DNA of 9,135 nucleotides from an uncultured Actinomycetes bacterium (GTDB lineage: Bacteria > Actinomycetota > Acidimicrobiia > Acidimicrobiales > Microtrichaceae): assembly GCA_903953195.1 (NCBI GenBank), contig CAJBIS010000457.1, positions 1-9,135 on the forward strand, read 5' to 3'. Below the pieces are notes generated by a model. The model ran no database searches and was not told the DNA's origin. It saw nothing but the letters and a program-made list of their open reading frames with translations. A program made the position numbers and the translations under genes. Shown here piece by piece: positions 8,130 to 9,135 of this stretch (positions are counted from its first letter, which is position 1; the number at the start of each line of letters is the position of its first letter).

Positions 8130-9135
8130 TCACGGCCGTGACGTGGTCGTCGTGGGCGTGGTGGTGGTCGTGACGACCGTCGTGGTCGTCGTGGTCGTGG
8201 TGGTGGGTGGCGGCGGGGCGGCGGCCGAGGTGATGGTGATGACCCCACTCGCCGAGCGCTGGCCGGGTGCCGGAGATGTGCGCCAGATCTGGCCGATCGC
8301 GTATCCGCCCCCGTCCGGCCGCAGCACCCCGACGGGCGGTGCGGCGGCGTCGATCACGACATCGAAACCCGCGTCGATGAGCCGGGTGCGAGCGGCATCA
8401 CTGGTGAGTCCTCGCACGTCCGGAACGACCTCACCGGCGGCCGCAGGGCCGGTGATGATCTCGATCACGACGGTCGATCCGCTGCGCAGCCTGGTGCCCG
8501 GTGGTGGCGACTGCGCGGCGACGGATCCGCGGGTGCCGCGGGCGTTGATGTTGAAGGTGCGGACCTCGAACCCGGCGTCGTCGAGCTGACTGCGGGCCCG
8601 GGCCGCCGTCAGCCCGGCGACCTGGGGAACCTCGGCCGTCGACGCTCCCGGCGCCGGTCGGTCCAGGCCACTCGCGATCGGTGGGATCGTGGTCGTGGGT
8701 GGCGGGATCGCCGACGGATCGAACAGTGGCTCGACGGGGGCATCGACGAGGGCCGCCCGCATGTACGACGCCCAGATCCTGGCCGGGTACGTCCCGCCCA
8801 GCACCTCGATGGGGGTGTTCGGCGGGGTCATGGACACCGAACGGAACTGGCCGTTCTCATCGGCTCGCGACTCGGCGAAACCGACCCAGACCGCCGTCGA
8901 CAGCTGCGGCACGTAGCCGCAGAACCACGCGTCGACGTTGTCCTCGGTCGATCCGGTCTTGCCGGCGGCCGGGCGTCCGATGCCGGCGTCCTTGCCCGTG
9001 CCCCGCTCGATCACTCCCGGGAGGATGTCGCTGACCTGCTTGGCCACCTCGGGCTCGATGCCCTTGTCCTGTGCGTGCTGGTGTTCGTGGAGCATGGTGC
9101 CGTCGCTCCGTTCGATCCGGGTCACGTACACCGGG
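8130..9135 (-). CDS. Class A penicillin-binding protein with PASTA domains, C-terminal part
   Basis: Membrane-anchored cell-wall enzyme of the PonA type. The window holds only the C-terminal part; the N-terminal anchor, glycosyltransferase domain and transpeptidase SxxK serine lie upstream of base 9135. Taking the GTG (Val) codon at 9131-9129 as residue 1 of the fragment, the opening YVTRIERSDG and KTGS (58-61, about 8960-8949) followed by DAWFCGYVPQLSTAVWVG mark the end of the DD-transpeptidase domain. A Pro/Thr linker (143-151) precedes two PASTA domains, about 168-226 (EVPQVAGLTAARARSQLDDA) and 236-302 (VVPDVRGLTSDAARTRLIDA). PASTA domains bind peptidoglycan or muropeptides in related proteins. 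A Thr-rich tail (310-330) closes the protein. The GTG at 9131 is internal because the frame continues with a Pro codon to the window edge. Class A rather than class B is inferred from the sequence around KTGS. Confidence 0.92.
   Translation of the reverse strand, partial: PVYVTRIERSDGTMLHEHQHAQDKGIEPEVAKQVSDILPGVIERGTGKDAGIGRPAAGKTGSTEDNVDAWFCGYVPQLSTAVWVGFAESRADENGQFRSVSMTPPNTPIEVLGGTYPARIWASYMRAALVDAPVEPLFDPSAIPPPTTTIPPIASGLDRPAPGASTAEVPQVAGLTAARARSQLDDAGFEVRTFNINARGTRGSVAAQSPPPGTRLRSGSTVVIEIITGPAAAGEVVPDVRGLTSDAARTRLIDAGFDVVIDAAAPPVGVLRPDGGGYAIGQIWRTSPAPGQRSASGVITITSAAAPPPPTTTTTTTTTVVTTTTTPTTTTSRP
8142..8204 (-). repeat. Low-complexity Thr codon tract at the PBP C-terminus
   Basis: Encodes nine Thr, two Val, five Thr, one Pro and four Thr, preceded by four Pro and followed by Ser-Arg-Pro and the stop. 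Thr codons are only ACC and ACG in irregular order, giving a triplet-like simple sequence. It is an imperfect repeat, so slippage could change its length in steps of three bases without breaking the frame. Confidence 0.9.

Noticed and set aside
8072..8248. N-terminal extension of the small membrane protein into the PBP gene.
   Set aside because: It would be an almost pure Arg/Pro/Ser sequence read from the opposite frame of the PBP's Thr-rich tail; the normal protein begins at about 8071.

Overview
The window is strongly GC-rich, uses GTG starts at most genes, and has tightly packed, overlapping reading frames. It carries a bacterial arginine-biosynthesis operon on the + strand, followed by a Nudix hydrolase. 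On the - strand, converging on it, are a small membrane protein and the 3' part of a class A penicillin-binding protein with PASTA domains. The argC-B-D-F-R-G-H order, the PASTA-type PBP and the high GC point to an actinobacterium. An Acidimicrobiia (Ilumatobacter-like) lineage is my best guess, but this is an inference from style and gene content, not a marker-gene call.

Layout: 1-568 argC (start lies upstream of the window); 565-1470 argB; 1467-2687 argD; 2684-3598 argF; 3595-4059 argR; 4060-4147 an 88-nt spacer with a 16-bp tandem repeat; 4148-5341 argG; 5338-6774 argH; 6825-7439 Nudix hydrolase; then on the - strand 8071-7487 a single-pass membrane protein of unknown function and 9135-8130 the end of a penicillin-binding protein. 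No stretch over 300 bases lacks a gene. The longest gaps are the 88-nt argR-argG spacer, the 58 nt between the two - strand genes, the 50 nt between argH and the Nudix gene, and the 47-nt convergent gap at 7440-7486. I see no convincing promoter or terminator in any of them.

How the genes work together: ArgB phosphorylates N-acetylglutamate, ArgC reduces the acyl phosphate to the semialdehyde, ArgD transaminates it to N-acetylornithine, ArgF carbamoylates ornithine to citrulline, and ArgG plus ArgH convert citrulline to arginine. The step from N-acetylornithine to ornithine (ArgJ or ArgE) is not encoded here, and argJ is absent from its usual actinobacterial position between argC and argB. 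ArgR, encoded within the operon, is the expected arginine-responsive regulator. ArgB also has the N-terminal region typical of arginine-inhibited kinases. Every junction from argC to argR, and argG/argH, is the same 4-nt GTGA overlap. Only argR/argG is separated, and that spacer holds the repeats.

I found no clearly new biological system. The window is mostly well-understood core metabolism. The most notable unexplained item is the tandem repeat upstream of argG.
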